21,516 nucleotides of DNA from DASPKS01 sp035628035 (GCA_035628035.1 DASPKS010000032.1:1-21516), one strand, 5' to 3'. Positions 6,458-14,086 are shown, counted from the stretch's first letter. The notes: a model not told the origin generated them from the letters alone. Program-made: numbers and translations.

Positions 6458-8322
6458 CAGGCGGCGGCACGCTCCTGGGCGGCGAACTGCAGCTCGTAGA
6501 GCCGCCGGTAGAGCCCGTCCTGCGCGAGCAGTGCCTGGTGGCTCCCCCGCTCGCGCACCTCGCCCTTGTGGAGGACGAGGATCTGGTGGGCGTGCTGGAC
6601 GGTCGAGAGCCGGTGCGCCACGACGAGCGCCGTCCGCCCCTCCATGAGCACCTCGACGGCGTGCTGCACCATCTCCTCCGTCTCGGTGTCGACGCTGCTC
6701 GTGGCCTCGTCGAGCACGAGGATGGCGGGGTCGTAGACGAGCGTGCGGACGAACGAGACGAGCTGGCGCTGCCCCTGCGAGAGCGTCGCGCCGCGCTCGC
6801 CGAGGGGGTGCTGGTACCCGCCGGGCAGCCGCTCAACGAACGCGTCGGCGCCGACGAGCTGGGCCGCGCGGCGGACCTGCTCCAGCGTCTTGGTCGGGTC
6901 GCCCAGCGTGACGTTCTCCTCGACGGTGCCCGAGAACAAGAACACGTCCTGGAGGACGAGGCCGATGTGGCGGCGGAGCTCCTCCAGCTTCAGGTCGCGG
7001 ATGTCGATGCCGTCTACGAGGATCTGGCCCTGCTGGATCTCATAGAACCGGAGGAGCAGCGAGATGATGGTCGTCTTCCCGCTGCCCGTCGCGCCGACGA
7101 GCGCGAGCGTCTGCCCCGGTTCGGCCGTGAAGGAGACGCCCTTGAGCACCCAGTTCCAGTCCGGCTCTGGCGCGTCGGCGGGGGCGTCTTCCGGGAGCGG
7201 GAGGCGGTCGTAGGCGAACCACACGTCGCGGAACTCGATGCGGCCGCGGCACACCGGGAGCGGCGTGGGGTCGGCCCGCTCGGGGAGCGCCTGGTCGGTG
7301 TCGAGCACGCCGAAGACGCGCTCGGCGGCGGCGAGGGCGCCCTGGAGCGTGTTGAGCTGGTCGGAGAGGTTGCGGACCGGCTCGAAGAACATCCGGACGT
7401 ACTGGATGAACGCGATGAGCGTCCCGACGGTGAGCGCGTCGCGGAGGGCCTGCCCCCCGCCATACCAGATCACCACGCCGAGGGCGACGCTCGCGAGGAG
7501 GTCCACGACGGGCCAGAAGAGCGCGAAGTAGAAGATGGTCCGGATCTGCGCGACGCGGTGGTCGTCGTTGATCGCCTCGAACCGCCGCTGCTCCTCCTGC
7601 TCGCGGTTGAACAGCTGCACCACCTGCATCCCCGTCACGTGCTCCTGGAGGAACGAGTTGAGGCGGGCCACCTGCTTGCGCGTCTCGCGGTAGGCGTCGC
7701 GCATCTTCCGGCGGAAGTACTCGGTGGCGACGAGCATCGGCGGGAGCGCGAGGAGCGCCACGAGCCCCAGCTCGACGTCGAGCGCGAGCATGAAGTAGGC
7801 GATGAAGACGAGCCGCCCGAAGTCGCCGAGGATGGTGACGATGCCGGCCGAGAGGAGGTCGCCGAGGGCCTCGACGTCGCTCGTCGTCCGCGTGATGAGG
7901 CGGCCGACGGGGGTGCGGTCGAAGAACGCGAGGCGCTGCCGCTGGAGGTGGCGGAAGACGCGCGTGCGGAGGTCGAGGAGGGCGTGCTGCCCGATCCACT
8001 GCGTGAGGTACGCCTGGACGAACGCGAGCACGCCCTCGCCGAAGAGCACGAGCGCGAGAAGGCCGACGAGGCGGAGGAGTCCCGCCGGGTCGCCGTCTGT
8101 CACGGGCCCGTCCACGGCGCGCTGGACGATCGTGGGGCGGAGCGGCCCGAGCAGCGCCGTCCCCACCGTGGCGACGACGGCGAGGAGGACCCACCCCCGG
8201 TAGGGACGGAGCAGCGCGAACAGCCGACGCATCAGCCGCCCGCTCACGCGGACGGTATCGGTGTCGGGGCGTTCGTCCTTTTTCTTTTTCGGCGGAGCGG
8301 GGGGCGGAGCGGCGTCGGCCAC
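6457..8322 (-). CDS. ABC exporter half-transporter (MdlB/MsbA-like)
   Basis: 621 residues from a GTG start. After a Pro/Lys-rich cytoplasmic tail (1-25), a six-helix ABC exporter membrane domain spans about 40-330. The ATPase domain follows with Walker A GATGSGKTT (410-418), Q-loop LQDVFLFSGTVEENV, signature LSQGQRQ (514-520), Walker B ILVLDEA (534-540, Glu539) and the switch His570 in VAHRLST. An insert of about 20 acidic, Pro-rich residues (372-391) interrupts the first strands of the ATPase domain. The architecture is a homodimeric or heterodimeric drug/lipid exporter of the inner membrane. The ArsC start overlaps its stop. An arsenic-related role, for example exporting a thiol conjugate, is a guess from that coupling. 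Confidence 0.93.
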   Translation of the reverse strand: MADAAPPPAPPKKKKDERPDTDTVRVSGRLMRRLFALLRPYRGWVLLAVVATVGTALLGPLRPTIVQRAVDGPVTDGDPAGLLRLVGLLALVLFGEGVLAFVQAYLTQWIGQHALLDLRTRVFRHLQRQRLAFFDRTPVGRLITRTTSDVEALGDLLSAGIVTILGDFGRLVFIAYFMLALDVELGLVALLALPPMLVATEYFRRKMRDAYRETRKQVARLNSFLQEHVTGMQVVQLFNREQEEQRRFEAINDDHRVAQIRTIFYFALFWPVVDLLASVALGVVIWYGGGQALRDALTVGTLIAFIQYVRMFFEPVRNLSDQLNTLQGALAAAERVFGVLDTDQALPERADPTPLPVCRGRIEFRDVWFAYDRLPLPEDAPADAPEPDWNWVLKGVSFTAEPGQTLALVGATGSGKTTIISLLLRFYEIQQGQILVDGIDIRDLKLEELRRHIGLVLQDVFLFSGTVEENVTLGDPTKTLEQVRRAAQLVGADAFVERLPGGYQHPLGERGATLSQGQRQLVSFVRTLVYDPAILVLDEATSSVDTETEEMVQHAVEVLMEGRTALVVAHRLSTVQHAHQILVLHKGEVRERGSHQALLAQDGLYRRLYELQFAAQERAAA

Positions 8323-8486
8323 GCGCGGGAGAAGGCCAGCGGGTGCAGCGGATGGCGCGTCAACGACGGCGCGGCGGCGGTGTTCTCAGGAACGTCGGCA
8401 CCCTCCCCACCGTGGGAGCAGCGGGCGCCTGAGGGCCTAGCCCGCTCTCAGGGCCTGGCCTGCCGGCCCTGTCTCCTACGTACGCG
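8323..8486. promoter_or_regulatory. Divergent intergenic region with small repeats
   Basis: 164 bp between the divergent ABC exporter and DUF2071 genes, which should hold both promoters. I find no confident promoter boxes. The segment nearest the DUF2071 start has an imperfect direct repeat (GAGGGCCTAGCC at 8431-8442 and CAGGGCCTGGCC at 8449-8460, period 18 bp). It also has a 7-bp hairpin (CAGGGCC 8449-8455 with GGCCCTG 8465-8471). A regulatory role is possible but unsupported. Confidence 0.35.
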
Positions 8487-9218
8487 ATGGTAGACCGCCT
8501 CACGATCCGCAACACCCCGCCGCCCGGGCGACCCCTCATGCACCAGACGTGGGGGAAGCTCCTCTTCCTCCACTGGCCCATCCCGACCGACGTCCTCCGG
8601 CCCCACATCCCTGCCCGGCTGGAGATCGATACGTTCGACGGGCAGGCGTGGATCAGCGTGACGCCGTTCACGATGTGGAACATCCGGCTGCCGGGGTTGC
8701 CCGCGCTCCCCATCGTCAGCGAGTCCCACGAGTTGAACGTGCGGACGTATGTCCACGCCGGCAGCGTGCCGGGGGTGTGGTTCTTCTCCCTCGACGCCAG
8801 CAACGCGCTCGCTGTGCTGGGCGCGCGGCTCGGCTTCGGGCTCCCCTATTACCAGGCCGCGCAGACGCTGGAGGAGCGCGGCGAGACCATCCGGTTCTCC
8901 TCGCGGCGCACGCACACCGGCGCGCCCCGCGCGCTGCTCGAAGCGACGTGGACACGTGGGGCGCCGCTCCCCGAAGCCGAGCCCGACTCGCTCGACTTCT
9001 TCCTTACGGAGCGGTACTGCCTCTACGCCGAACGCGGTGGCGCCGTCTACCGCTCGCGCATCTTCCATGCGCCGTGGCCGCTCCGGAAGGCCACCCTCGA
9101 CGCGTTCGACGCGACGATGATCGAGGCCGCCGGGCTGCAGGGGTACGAGGGCGAGCCGCTTCTCCACGCGCAGGGCCCCCCCCTCGACGTGGGCATCTGG
9201 CCGCCGAAGAAGGTCTGA
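8487..9218 (+). CDS. DUF2071 (YqjF-like) family protein
   Basis: 243 residues, the usual length for this family. Conserved features are the opening MHQTWGKLLFLHWPIPTDVLRPHIPARLEIDTFDGQAWISVTPFTM, the central PGVWFFSLDASNALAVLGARLGFGLPYYQA and the late LTERYCLYAE segment. These match the DUF2071/COG3361 group, soluble cytoplasmic proteins distantly related to acetoacetate decarboxylase-like folds, with no proven activity. There is no signal peptide. The ATG at 8487 gives the family-typical N-terminus. It converges with the DUF1304 gene, 10 bp apart. Confidence 0.88.
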   Translation: MVDRLTIRNTPPPGRPLMHQTWGKLLFLHWPIPTDVLRPHIPARLEIDTFDGQAWISVTPFTMWNIRLPGLPALPIVSESHELNVRTYVHAGSVPGVWFFSLDASNALAVLGARLGFGLPYYQAAQTLEERGETIRFSSRRTHTGAPRALLEATWTRGAPLPEAEPDSLDFFLTERYCLYAERGGAVYRSRIFHAPWPLRKATLDAFDATMIEAAGLQGYEGEPLLHAQGPPLDVGIWPPKKV

Positions 9219-9228
9219 GTGCGAGCGT

Positions 9229-9585
9229 CTAGCCCCACGCGAGGAGTGTGAGGGCCAGCGCCACGGCGGCCGGGAGCGCCTGCGCGAGGAGGATGCGCCC
9301 GTTCGCGGTGGCCGCCCCGAATATGCCCGCCACGACAACGCAGATCAGGAAGAACGTCACCACCGCTGGGCGATTCGTCAGCAGCCCCCACCCCAGACCC
9401 GCGGCGAGGAAGCCGTTGTAGAGCCCCTGGTTCGCGGCGAGGGCAGCGCTCTGCTGCGCGAACTCCGGCGAGAGCCCGAACGTCCGCCGGCCCAGCGGCT
9501 TCGTCCACAGCACCATCTCCAGCACCATGAACCAGACGTGCAGCAGGGCAACGACGGCTACGGCAATGGAGGCAGCGGTTTCCAT
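9229..9585 (-). CDS. DUF1304 family integral membrane protein
   Basis: 118 residues, almost all in four hydrophobic spans: about 5-27, 48-68, 75-93 and 98-117. The motif LHVWFMVLEMVLWTKP near the N-terminus, followed by FGLSPEFAQQSAALAANQGLYNGFLAAGL, is characteristic of DUF1304 (COG3759), small inner-membrane proteins of unknown function found across bacteria. The start codon is ATG at 9585, preceded by a pyrimidine-rich GATTGCCCTT leader. It converges on the DUF2071 gene and diverges from the small lipoprotein gene at 9732. Confidence 0.9.
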   Translation of the reverse strand: METAASIAVAVVALLHVWFMVLEMVLWTKPLGRRTFGLSPEFAQQSAALAANQGLYNGFLAAGLGWGLLTNRPAVVTFFLICVVVAGIFGAATANGRILLAQALPAAVALALTLLAWG

Positions 9586-9630
9586 AAGGGCAATCTAGGT
9601 GAGATGCTAGGAACAGTAGGTGGTGGGCAA

Positions 9631-9650
9631 AATCCCCCCTGCCGGGGATT
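9631..9650. other. Short hairpin in the divergent DUF1304 / lipoprotein intergenic region
   Basis: AATCCCC (9631-9637) and GGGGATT (9644-9650) form a perfect 7-bp stem with a 6-nt loop. It is not followed by a T-tract on either strand, so it is not an obvious terminator. It may be a regulatory site for the divergent genes. Single copy only. Confidence 0.35.
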
Positions 9651-9731
9651 GAAGGCTATGGGCTTTCTGAGGTTACATGCGCGCACCCTCGCCGGGCGCT
9701 CTCGCGTCCGGCTGCACAGCCTTCTTCCCCT

Positions 9732-10070
9732 ATGCGCACGCTCTCGCTCGCCCTCCTCCTCCTCGCGCTCGCCGGCTGCGGCCTCACCGGCGGCGCCCTC
9801 GTCACCGGCCGCGTGCCGACGGGCGCGATCACCGTCGAGAACCAGTCGGGCCACGACATCGACGTGGTGCTCCTCTCGCGGTGCCGGAACAGCACCTACG
9901 GGACCAACCGGCTCCGCGGGGACGAGATGATCCCGAACGGCTACCGCCATTCCTTCACGGTGGACGCTGGGTGCTGGGACGTCGGCGTCGGCGTCATCGG
10001 CGTCGGCGAGGCCCGCCAGCGGATCACGGTCAACGCCGGCGAGAACTTCGTCTACACCATCACCGGCTGA
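9732..10070 (+). CDS. Small lipoprotein, probable beta-sandwich domain
   Basis: 112 residues. The ATG at 9732 begins a lipoprotein signal peptide with lipobox LAGC (Cys16). The mature part reads as beta strands (GAITVENQSGHDIDVVLLS, HSFTVDAGCWDVGVGVIG, QRITVNAGENFVYTITG). Two cysteines, in the SRCRNSTYGTNRL and DAGCWDV segments, could form a disulfide in the periplasm. The pattern, with a Cys before YGxNRL and a later GCWD, resembles a small family of uncharacterised secreted proteins. I cannot name a function. A 13-bp hairpin lies 23 bp after the stop. Confidence 0.78.
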   Translation: MRTLSLALLLLALAGCGLTGGALVTGRVPTGAITVENQSGHDIDVVLLSRCRNSTYGTNRLRGDEMIPNGYRHSFTVDAGCWDVGVGVIGVGEARQRITVNAGENFVYTITG

Positions 10071-10093
10071 GCGTCTCGGCTTCCGGACCGGGT

Positions 10094-10122
10094 GCGGGGC
10101 CGCGAATGGTTCGCGGCCCCGC
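10094..10122. terminator. Strong hairpin between converging genes (probable bidirectional terminator)
   Basis: GCGGGGCCGCGAA (10094-10106) pairs perfectly with TTCGCGGCCCCGC (10110-10122) around a 3-nt loop. It lies midway between the stop of the small lipoprotein (10070) and the stop of the converging lipoprotein gene (10129). No T-tract flanks it, so termination efficiency is uncertain, but position and stem strength fit a two-way terminator. Confidence 0.7.
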
Positions 10123-10128
10123 GCTGCT

Positions 10129-11190
10129 TCAGGGCGCTGCGGTAAGCGCATCCGGCGCGGGCTGCCACCGGTAGAGCGTGAGCCGCCCGCCAGGGCGGGA
10201 GAACGCCCCACCGGGGTTCTGAAAGAGCACGGCGAGTGCGTAGTCGTTGCCCTCCTGACGGACGGCGAGGTCCACGGGGAATCCGCGCAGGCCCTCCTCC
10301 GGCCACGGCCCCACGAGCGCCCGCTCGATCCGCCCGTCGCGCCCGTACACGTCCACGCGGACGACGTCCACGCGGAGGTTGAGCACGAACAGACGGTCGC
10401 CCACCGCCACGGCCGCGGGCGTCATCAGCGGCGGCTCCTCTTCCTCGCCGAGCATGAACTGGTGGGAGTGCATGAGCTGGGGCGAGTCGAACCCGACGAG
10501 GGCAAGGGTGTCGAGCACCGCACCGGCGGATACACCAGGCGCGAGGACGTCCACGACGGGCCGGTAGCCGGAGAGGCTGAGGAGCGAGTCGCCCCACGCA
10601 CGAAGGAAGCCGCGGTGCCGCCACGCCGGCCCGACGAGCCTCCACCGTTCGTCCTGTCGCCGGTCCGCGCCGAGGCGGAAGAGCGCGGGGGCGTCGCCCG
10701 TCGTCTTCACGTAGACCGCAGCGTCGGTCGCCAGCGCCGCTGTCGTTCCCTCCAGCAGGGGGGCACTTCGCACGGCCTGTCCACCCACGAGGAACTCGAG
10801 GTGGTCCGTGCCGCGACTGAGGACGACGAGGGTGTCGCCCCGGTGACCGGCGAGGTAGGGGAACGAACGGTCGGTGAGGCTCGCGACGACGCCCGCGTGC
10901 CGGCCGTCGGCGGTGAAGCGGTGGAGCGTGCTCGCGCGCGTGTCGGCCACGACGAGGGCACCGCCGAGCCCGCCCGCGAGCGAGCCGGGCAGCCAGAGGA
11001 GCGTCGTCGGGAGCCCCAGCGCGGGCTGCGCGTCGGCGACCCATGCGAGGGTGAGGCTGTCTATCGGGATCGTCGCGGCGAGCTGTCGCGAGAGCGAGTC
11101 GCCGGGCGTGAGGGCCTCGGTGTGCTGGCGCTGCCGGCTCGATGGGAGACAGCCCGCGAGGGCGACGATGACGGCGAGGAGGACGCGCAC
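10129..11190 (-). CDS. Propeller-like lipoprotein of unknown function
   Basis: 353 residues from a GTG start, with signal peptide and lipobox VALAGC (Cys14). The mature part contains repeated strand units of the kind seen in six-bladed beta-propellers: GGALVVADTRASTLHRFTADGRHAG, GDTLVVLSRGTDHLEFL, GDSLLSLSGYRPVVDVLAP, GDRLFVLNLRVDVVRVDVYGRDGRI and a closing GGRLTLYRW. A DSLTLAW stretch precedes the first blade. No catalytic motif is visible, so a binding or scaffold role at the membrane surface is the likeliest reading. The gene lies 72 bp downstream of the HtrA-like protease gene on the same strand, with a hairpin between them. Confidence 0.75.
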   Translation of the reverse strand: MRVLLAVIVALAGCLPSSRQRQHTEALTPGDSLSRQLAATIPIDSLTLAWVADAQPALGLPTTLLWLPGSLAGGLGGALVVADTRASTLHRFTADGRHAGVVASLTDRSFPYLAGHRGDTLVVLSRGTDHLEFLVGGQAVRSAPLLEGTTAALATDAAVYVKTTGDAPALFRLGADRRQDERWRLVGPAWRHRGFLRAWGDSLLSLSGYRPVVDVLAPGVSAGAVLDTLALVGFDSPQLMHSHQFMLGEEEEPPLMTPAAVAVGDRLFVLNLRVDVVRVDVYGRDGRIERALVGPWPEEGLRGFPVDLAVRQEGNDYALAVLFQNPGGAFSRPGGRLTLYRWQPAPDALTAAP

Positions 11191-11206
11191 GATGAGCGGA
11201 GATGGA

Positions 11207-11262
11207 GGATCGAGGATAGCGACAGGGTGCCTCCGCGATCCGCCGTTCGCGATCCTCGACCC
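11207..11262 (-). terminator. Long imperfect hairpin after the protease gene
   Basis: Arms at 11207-11221 and 11248-11262 pair over 15 positions with one mismatch and one wobble pair (as RNA from the minus strand), around a 26-nt loop. The hairpin starts directly after the stop codon of the HtrA-like gene. There is no T-tract after it, so it may be a partial terminator or an mRNA-end stabiliser separating the protease from the lipoprotein gene downstream. Confidence 0.45.
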
Positions 11263-12423
11263 TTAGCCCACGCGCCCGAGCCGGAGGCGCACGTCGAGCG
11301 GGCGGCCCTCGCGGACGACGGCGAGCGTGATGGTGTCGCCCGCCCGGTAGTCGAGCAGCCGCTGGCGGACGTCGTCGTTCGTCGCTACCGCCTCGCCGTT
11401 GATGGCGACGACCACGTCGTAGGGGCGGAGGCCCGCGTCGTCGGCGGGGCTGTCGGGGTCGACGCTCGCCACGATGAGCCCGCGCGCCTCGGGGAGCCCA
11501 AGGGCCTCGGCGATGCGGGGGTTCACCGGCCTCACGTTGAGCCCGGTGTAGAACGCGCGGTCCACCGAGCCGCGCGCGCGCAGCTCCTCAACGACGCGCT
11601 GGACACGCCACGCCGGCACGGCGAAGCCGAGCCCGACCGAGCCGCCCGATGGGGAGTAGATGAACGTGTTCACCCCGATGACGTGGCCGAGCGCGTTGAC
11701 GAGCGGGCCGCCGGAGTTCCCCTGGTTGATGGCGGCGTCGGTCTGGATCATGTCGCGGAAGACGCGGCCCTGCTGCGTGGGGAAGTCACGGTTGACCGCG
11801 CTCACGACGCCGACGGTGACACTGGGATCGGCCGCCTCGAACAGCCCGAAGGGGTTGCCCAGCGCGATGGCCCACTCGCCCACGAGCGGCTCCACCTGGT
11901 CCTCGAAGGCGAGGTACGGGAGGGCCCGATCCGGCTCCACCTTGAGGAGGGCCACGTCGGTCTCGGGGTCGGTGCCGACGAGCGTGGCGGGGAGCTGCGA
12001 GCCGTCGGGGAGGGCCACGGTGATCTTCGTCGCGTTCCCGGCCACGTGGTCGTTCGTGACGATGTACCCATCGGGCGAGATGACGAACCCGGAGCCGACG
12101 CCCTGCACCTCCTGCTGGTAGACGCGGTCCGGCCGCCGTCCGAAGAACTGCTCGAAGAAGGGGTCGCCCGCGAAGGGGTCGCGGAGGCGCACCTGCCGCA
12201 CTTCGATCACGTTGACGGAGACGACAGCGGGCGTGGCCGCCTCTACCGCCCGCGTGATGGCCGTGCGCCGGCTCTGGTCGATCGAGGCCGCCGCCGCGTC
12301 GAGCGCGGCCGGGGTGGCGGGGTCGAGGACCGACTGCGGGGGCCGCGAGGTCCGGCCGGGCTGCGCCGACGGCTGGCAGGCGGAGAGCGTGAGGAGGGTG
12401 ATCAGGAGCGTCGTCTTCATCAT
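11263..12423 (-). CDS. HtrA/Deg-type serine protease with one PDZ domain, lipoprotein form
   Basis: 386 residues (a second ATG directly follows the first). The signal peptide ends in lipobox LSAC (Cys16), so the protease is membrane-anchored, unlike classical soluble DegP. The trypsin-like domain shows the complete S1C triad: His126 in YIVTNDHVAGNA, Asp156 in TDPETDVALLKVE and Ser237 in QGNSGGPLVN. The usual family block DPFFEQFFGRRP lies at 87-98. One PDZ domain follows (about 290-383) with the carboxylate-binding loop region ALGLPEARGLIVASVDPDSPADDAGLRPYDVVVAINGE. It should degrade or refold damaged envelope proteins. A single PDZ resembles the DegS type, but the anchor here is lipid. Confidence 0.93.
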   Translation of the reverse strand: MMKTTLLITLLTLSACQPSAQPGRTSRPPQSVLDPATPAALDAAAASIDQSRRTAITRAVEAATPAVVSVNVIEVRQVRLRDPFAGDPFFEQFFGRRPDRVYQQEVQGVGSGFVISPDGYIVTNDHVAGNATKITVALPDGSQLPATLVGTDPETDVALLKVEPDRALPYLAFEDQVEPLVGEWAIALGNPFGLFEAADPSVTVGVVSAVNRDFPTQQGRVFRDMIQTDAAINQGNSGGPLVNALGHVIGVNTFIYSPSGGSVGLGFAVPAWRVQRVVEELRARGSVDRAFYTGLNVRPVNPRIAEALGLPEARGLIVASVDPDSPADDAGLRPYDVVVAINGEAVATNDDVRQRLLDYRAGDTITLAVVREGRPLDVRLRLGRVG

Positions 12424-12445
12424 CGAGAACCGGTATGGACCTTCA

Positions 12446-12471
12446 GGGACGCCATGGTAACGGAGCGTCCC
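12446..12471. other. Inverted repeat upstream of the HtrA-like gene
   Basis: GGGACGC (12446-12452) and GCGTCCC (12465-12471) are perfect inverted copies with a 12-bp spacer, starting 23 bp upstream of the protease start codon. The position suits a regulator-binding site for an envelope-stress promoter, but no promoter boxes or cognate regulator can be named. Confidence 0.35.
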
Positions 12472-12526
12472 AGGCGGCTCGTATCGGCGCCCTCTACGGC
12501 CCGCCAGCGGGGCCGGTTTCTACGCC

Positions 12527-13048
12527 TCACTGCACGGCGACGAGGCCCATCCCGGATGCCTCCTTCCGGCCCCGGAAGACGAGCGCGCTGTCGGCCTGCA
12601 GGACCTCCACCTCGTAGCTGAAGCGGGTCGGGCCGAGCGCCGCCGCGTGGGCGGAGTCCTGTCCCTCCACGTCGCGCACGGCCAGGACGACGGCGCGGCG
12701 CGCGTGGGCCTCGGCCTCAGCCGCCGAGAGCCGGTCGCCCAGCAGCGCGATGGTGACGTGCCCCCCGTCGTCGAGGGACACGTCGGCCTCGACCACGCGG
12801 GGGTCGAGCGCGATGGCGGTCTCGGCCGCCCGGGCGCCGAACGAGAGCCCGTCCTCGGCGCCGCCGGGCGCGGCGGTCGGCGGCACGAGTTGACCGGGCG
12901 GCACGAGCTGGCCGGGCGGCGCGAGCTGCCCGCCGGGCTGGAGGCCGGGCGAGGGGGCGAGCCCGCCGCCTGTGGCGCCCCCTGCGTCCGCCGGCGCTTC
13001 GGGCCCGCAGCCGGCGAGCAGGAGGAGCAGGAGGGGAAGGCGACGCAT
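12527..13048 (-). CDS. Lipoprotein with Pro/Gly/Gln-rich repeat linker, unknown function
   Basis: 173 residues from ATG 13048 (an in-frame GTG lies 9 bp upstream). A short signal peptide ends in LLAGC (Cys14). Residues about 15-60 are low complexity and include three tandem GQL(A/V)PP units, a flexible spacer of the sort found between a lipid anchor and a folded domain. The C-terminal part (about 70-173) is an alpha/beta domain: TAIALDPRVVEADVSLDDGGHVTIALLG, an Ala-rich helix, TRFSYEVEVLQADSALVFRGR. I do not recognise it. It lies upstream of the protease gene on the same strand, 103 bp away. Confidence 0.7.
   Translation of the reverse strand: MRRLPLLLLLLAGCGPEAPADAGGATGGGLAPSPGLQPGGQLAPPGQLVPPGQLVPPTAAPGGAEDGLSFGARAAETAIALDPRVVEADVSLDDGGHVTIALLGDRLSAAEAEAHARRAVVLAVRDVEGQDSAHAAALGPTRFSYEVEVLQADSALVFRGRKEASGMGLVAVQ
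12881..12934. repeat. Three tandem 18-bp units encoding the GQLxPP linker
   Basis: Units CGGCACGAGTTGACCGGG, CGGCACGAGCTGGCCGGG and a diverged third copy lie head to tail inside the lipoprotein gene. They encode the six-residue linker repeat. Such in-frame units can change copy number by slippage and so vary the linker length. Confidence 0.75.
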
Positions 13049-13110
13049 CGAGACCACGAGCCGGGACGTCCGCCTGCAACGTGGGGCATGGGAGACAGTT
13101 CGAGCCCGGC

Positions 13111-13141
13111 GAAAGAAAACCGGGAGCCCGGAGGCCCCCGG
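13111..13141 (-). terminator. Intrinsic terminator of the SnoaL/DUF2652 operon
   Basis: On the minus strand a 9-bp stem (one G-U pair; arms 13133-13141 and 13120-13128) closes a UCCG tetraloop and is followed directly by TTTTCTTTC. It lies 55 bp after the stop codon of the last SnoaL gene at 13197 and marks the 3' end of the nine-gene operon. Confidence 0.8.
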
Positions 13142-13196
13142 TCCGGGCCCGTCAGCGCGGGTGCCGGCTACCCCTCCGGCGCCGCGCGGCGAGCGC

Positions 13197-13781
13197 TCAG
13201 GCGCCCGCGCGGGCGGTGTCAGCGGGAGCGCCCCCGGGGGGCGCCCCCGGCATCGGGACCACGCCGAGCTGCTGCATCATCTCGAGGTCGTTGGTAACGC
13301 CCCAGTGCTCGACGGCCATCCCGTTCTCGAACCGAACGACGTCGATGCCGCTCACCTCGATGGTGCGACCGGTAGGGGCGATCCCCATGAAGTCACCCTG
13401 GTGGGTGCCGCGGAGCGTGATCACGGCGACGACATGGTCGGCCGCCGCGAACTGGTGGTCTACGGTGACGCGGAGGTCGGGGAAGGCGGCCCGGAACATC
13501 CCGACGAACTGCTTGAGCTGCTCGTTGGTCGTGCCCTGGGCACCGGGGAGCGCCTGGTGGTCGACCGCGTCGGGGGCGATGACGCTGTCTATGGCGGCGG
13601 TATCGCCCGTGCTGAAGGCGCCGTAGATCCGCTGGAGTGCGGCCATGTTGCGCGCGGCTTCGTTGTCCGCTGCGGGGGCGTCGGGCTCGTCGGCGGTGGC
13701 ACAGCCGGCGGCGAGGAGGACGGCGGCGAAGAACAGGGCCAGGAAGGCGGCCGTGCCGCCGAGGAGGGCGAGGGTACGCAT
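13197..13781 (-). CDS. SnoaL-like ester-cyclase family lipoprotein (paralogue 5)
   Basis: 194 residues from ATG 13781. An N-terminal hydrophobic stretch ends in LLAAGC (Cys27), so unlike its four paralogues this copy is exported and lipid-anchored. The NTF2-fold domain covers about 42-175: AALQRIYGAFSTGD, FRAAFPDLRVTVDHQFAAADHVVAVITLRGTHQGDFMGIAPTGRTIEVSGIDVVRF, then EHWGVTNDLEMMQQLGVVPMPG. The family's active-site Asp (Asp121 of SnoaL, before LxxMQQLG) is replaced here by Asn164, with an Asp next to it at 165. A Gly/Pro/Ala tail ends the protein. It is the last gene of the nine-gene operon, 29 bp after the ABM-like gene. It may be a binding protein instead of an enzyme (inference). Confidence 0.87.
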   Translation of the reverse strand: MRTLALLGGTAAFLALFFAAVLLAAGCATADEPDAPAADNEAARNMAALQRIYGAFSTGDTAAIDSVIAPDAVDHQALPGAQGTTNEQLKQFVGMFRAAFPDLRVTVDHQFAAADHVVAVITLRGTHQGDFMGIAPTGRTIEVSGIDVVRFENGMAVEHWGVTNDLEMMQQLGVVPMPGAPPGGAPADTARAGA

Positions 13782-13810
13782 GGGGTTCTGGAGCGGGTGA
13801 GAAAGAGCGA

Positions 13811-14086
13811 TCAGCCCACGATGACGCTGTGGGCGGGGCGGACCTCCGGCTGCGGGGGGTTCACGCCGACGGAGGCGACGATGGGCATGAGCCGCTCGCC
13901 GAACTGAGCGAACTGCTCGGCGGAATCCCACACGTCGAGAACCGTCATGCCGTCCTCGCCGAGGGAGGCGACGTGGTAGCGGCGGCCTTCAGGGGCGCCG
14001 AGGCCGGCGGCTTCGAGGCCGGCGATGATCCGGTCGTACTGCGCTGGGCTCATGTCCGGCACGCGGAAGTAGGCGGTGATCGGCAT
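13811..14086 (-). CDS. Small ABM-like (dimeric alpha/beta barrel) protein
   Basis: 91 residues. The order is strand (ITAYFRVPDMSPAQYDRI), helix, strand (GRRYHVASLGEDGMTVLDVWDSAEQFAQF), helix, then a closing strand (PEVRPAHSVIVG), which is the ferredoxin-like pattern of antibiotic-biosynthesis-monooxygenase (ABM)/EthD-type barrels. The DVWDSAEQFAQFGERL block is the most family-like part. Such proteins dimerise around a hydrophobic pocket and either oxidise, cleave or just bind small molecules. No catalytic residue can be assigned. The ATG at 14086 follows a C-rich leader in a 27-bp gap after the SDR gene. Confidence 0.75.
   Translation of the reverse strand: MPITAYFRVPDMSPAQYDRIIAGLEAAGLGAPEGRRYHVASLGEDGMTVLDVWDSAEQFAQFGERLMPIVASVGVNPPQPEVRPAHSVIVG

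Noticed and set aside
6538..8493. Plus-strand open frame of about 650 codons opposite the ABC exporter
   Set aside because: Charged low-complexity translation with no recognisable motif; the opposite strand encodes a complete, motif-perfect ABC exporter.
9631..9656. CRISPR-repeat-like end (GGGGATTGAAGG) with a short palindrome
   Set aside because: Only one copy, no spacers and no cas genes nearby.
12881..12934. Tandem 18-bp units as a mobile-element or replication iteron
   Set aside because: They lie in frame inside a lipoprotein gene and encode a Pro-rich linker, which explains them fully.
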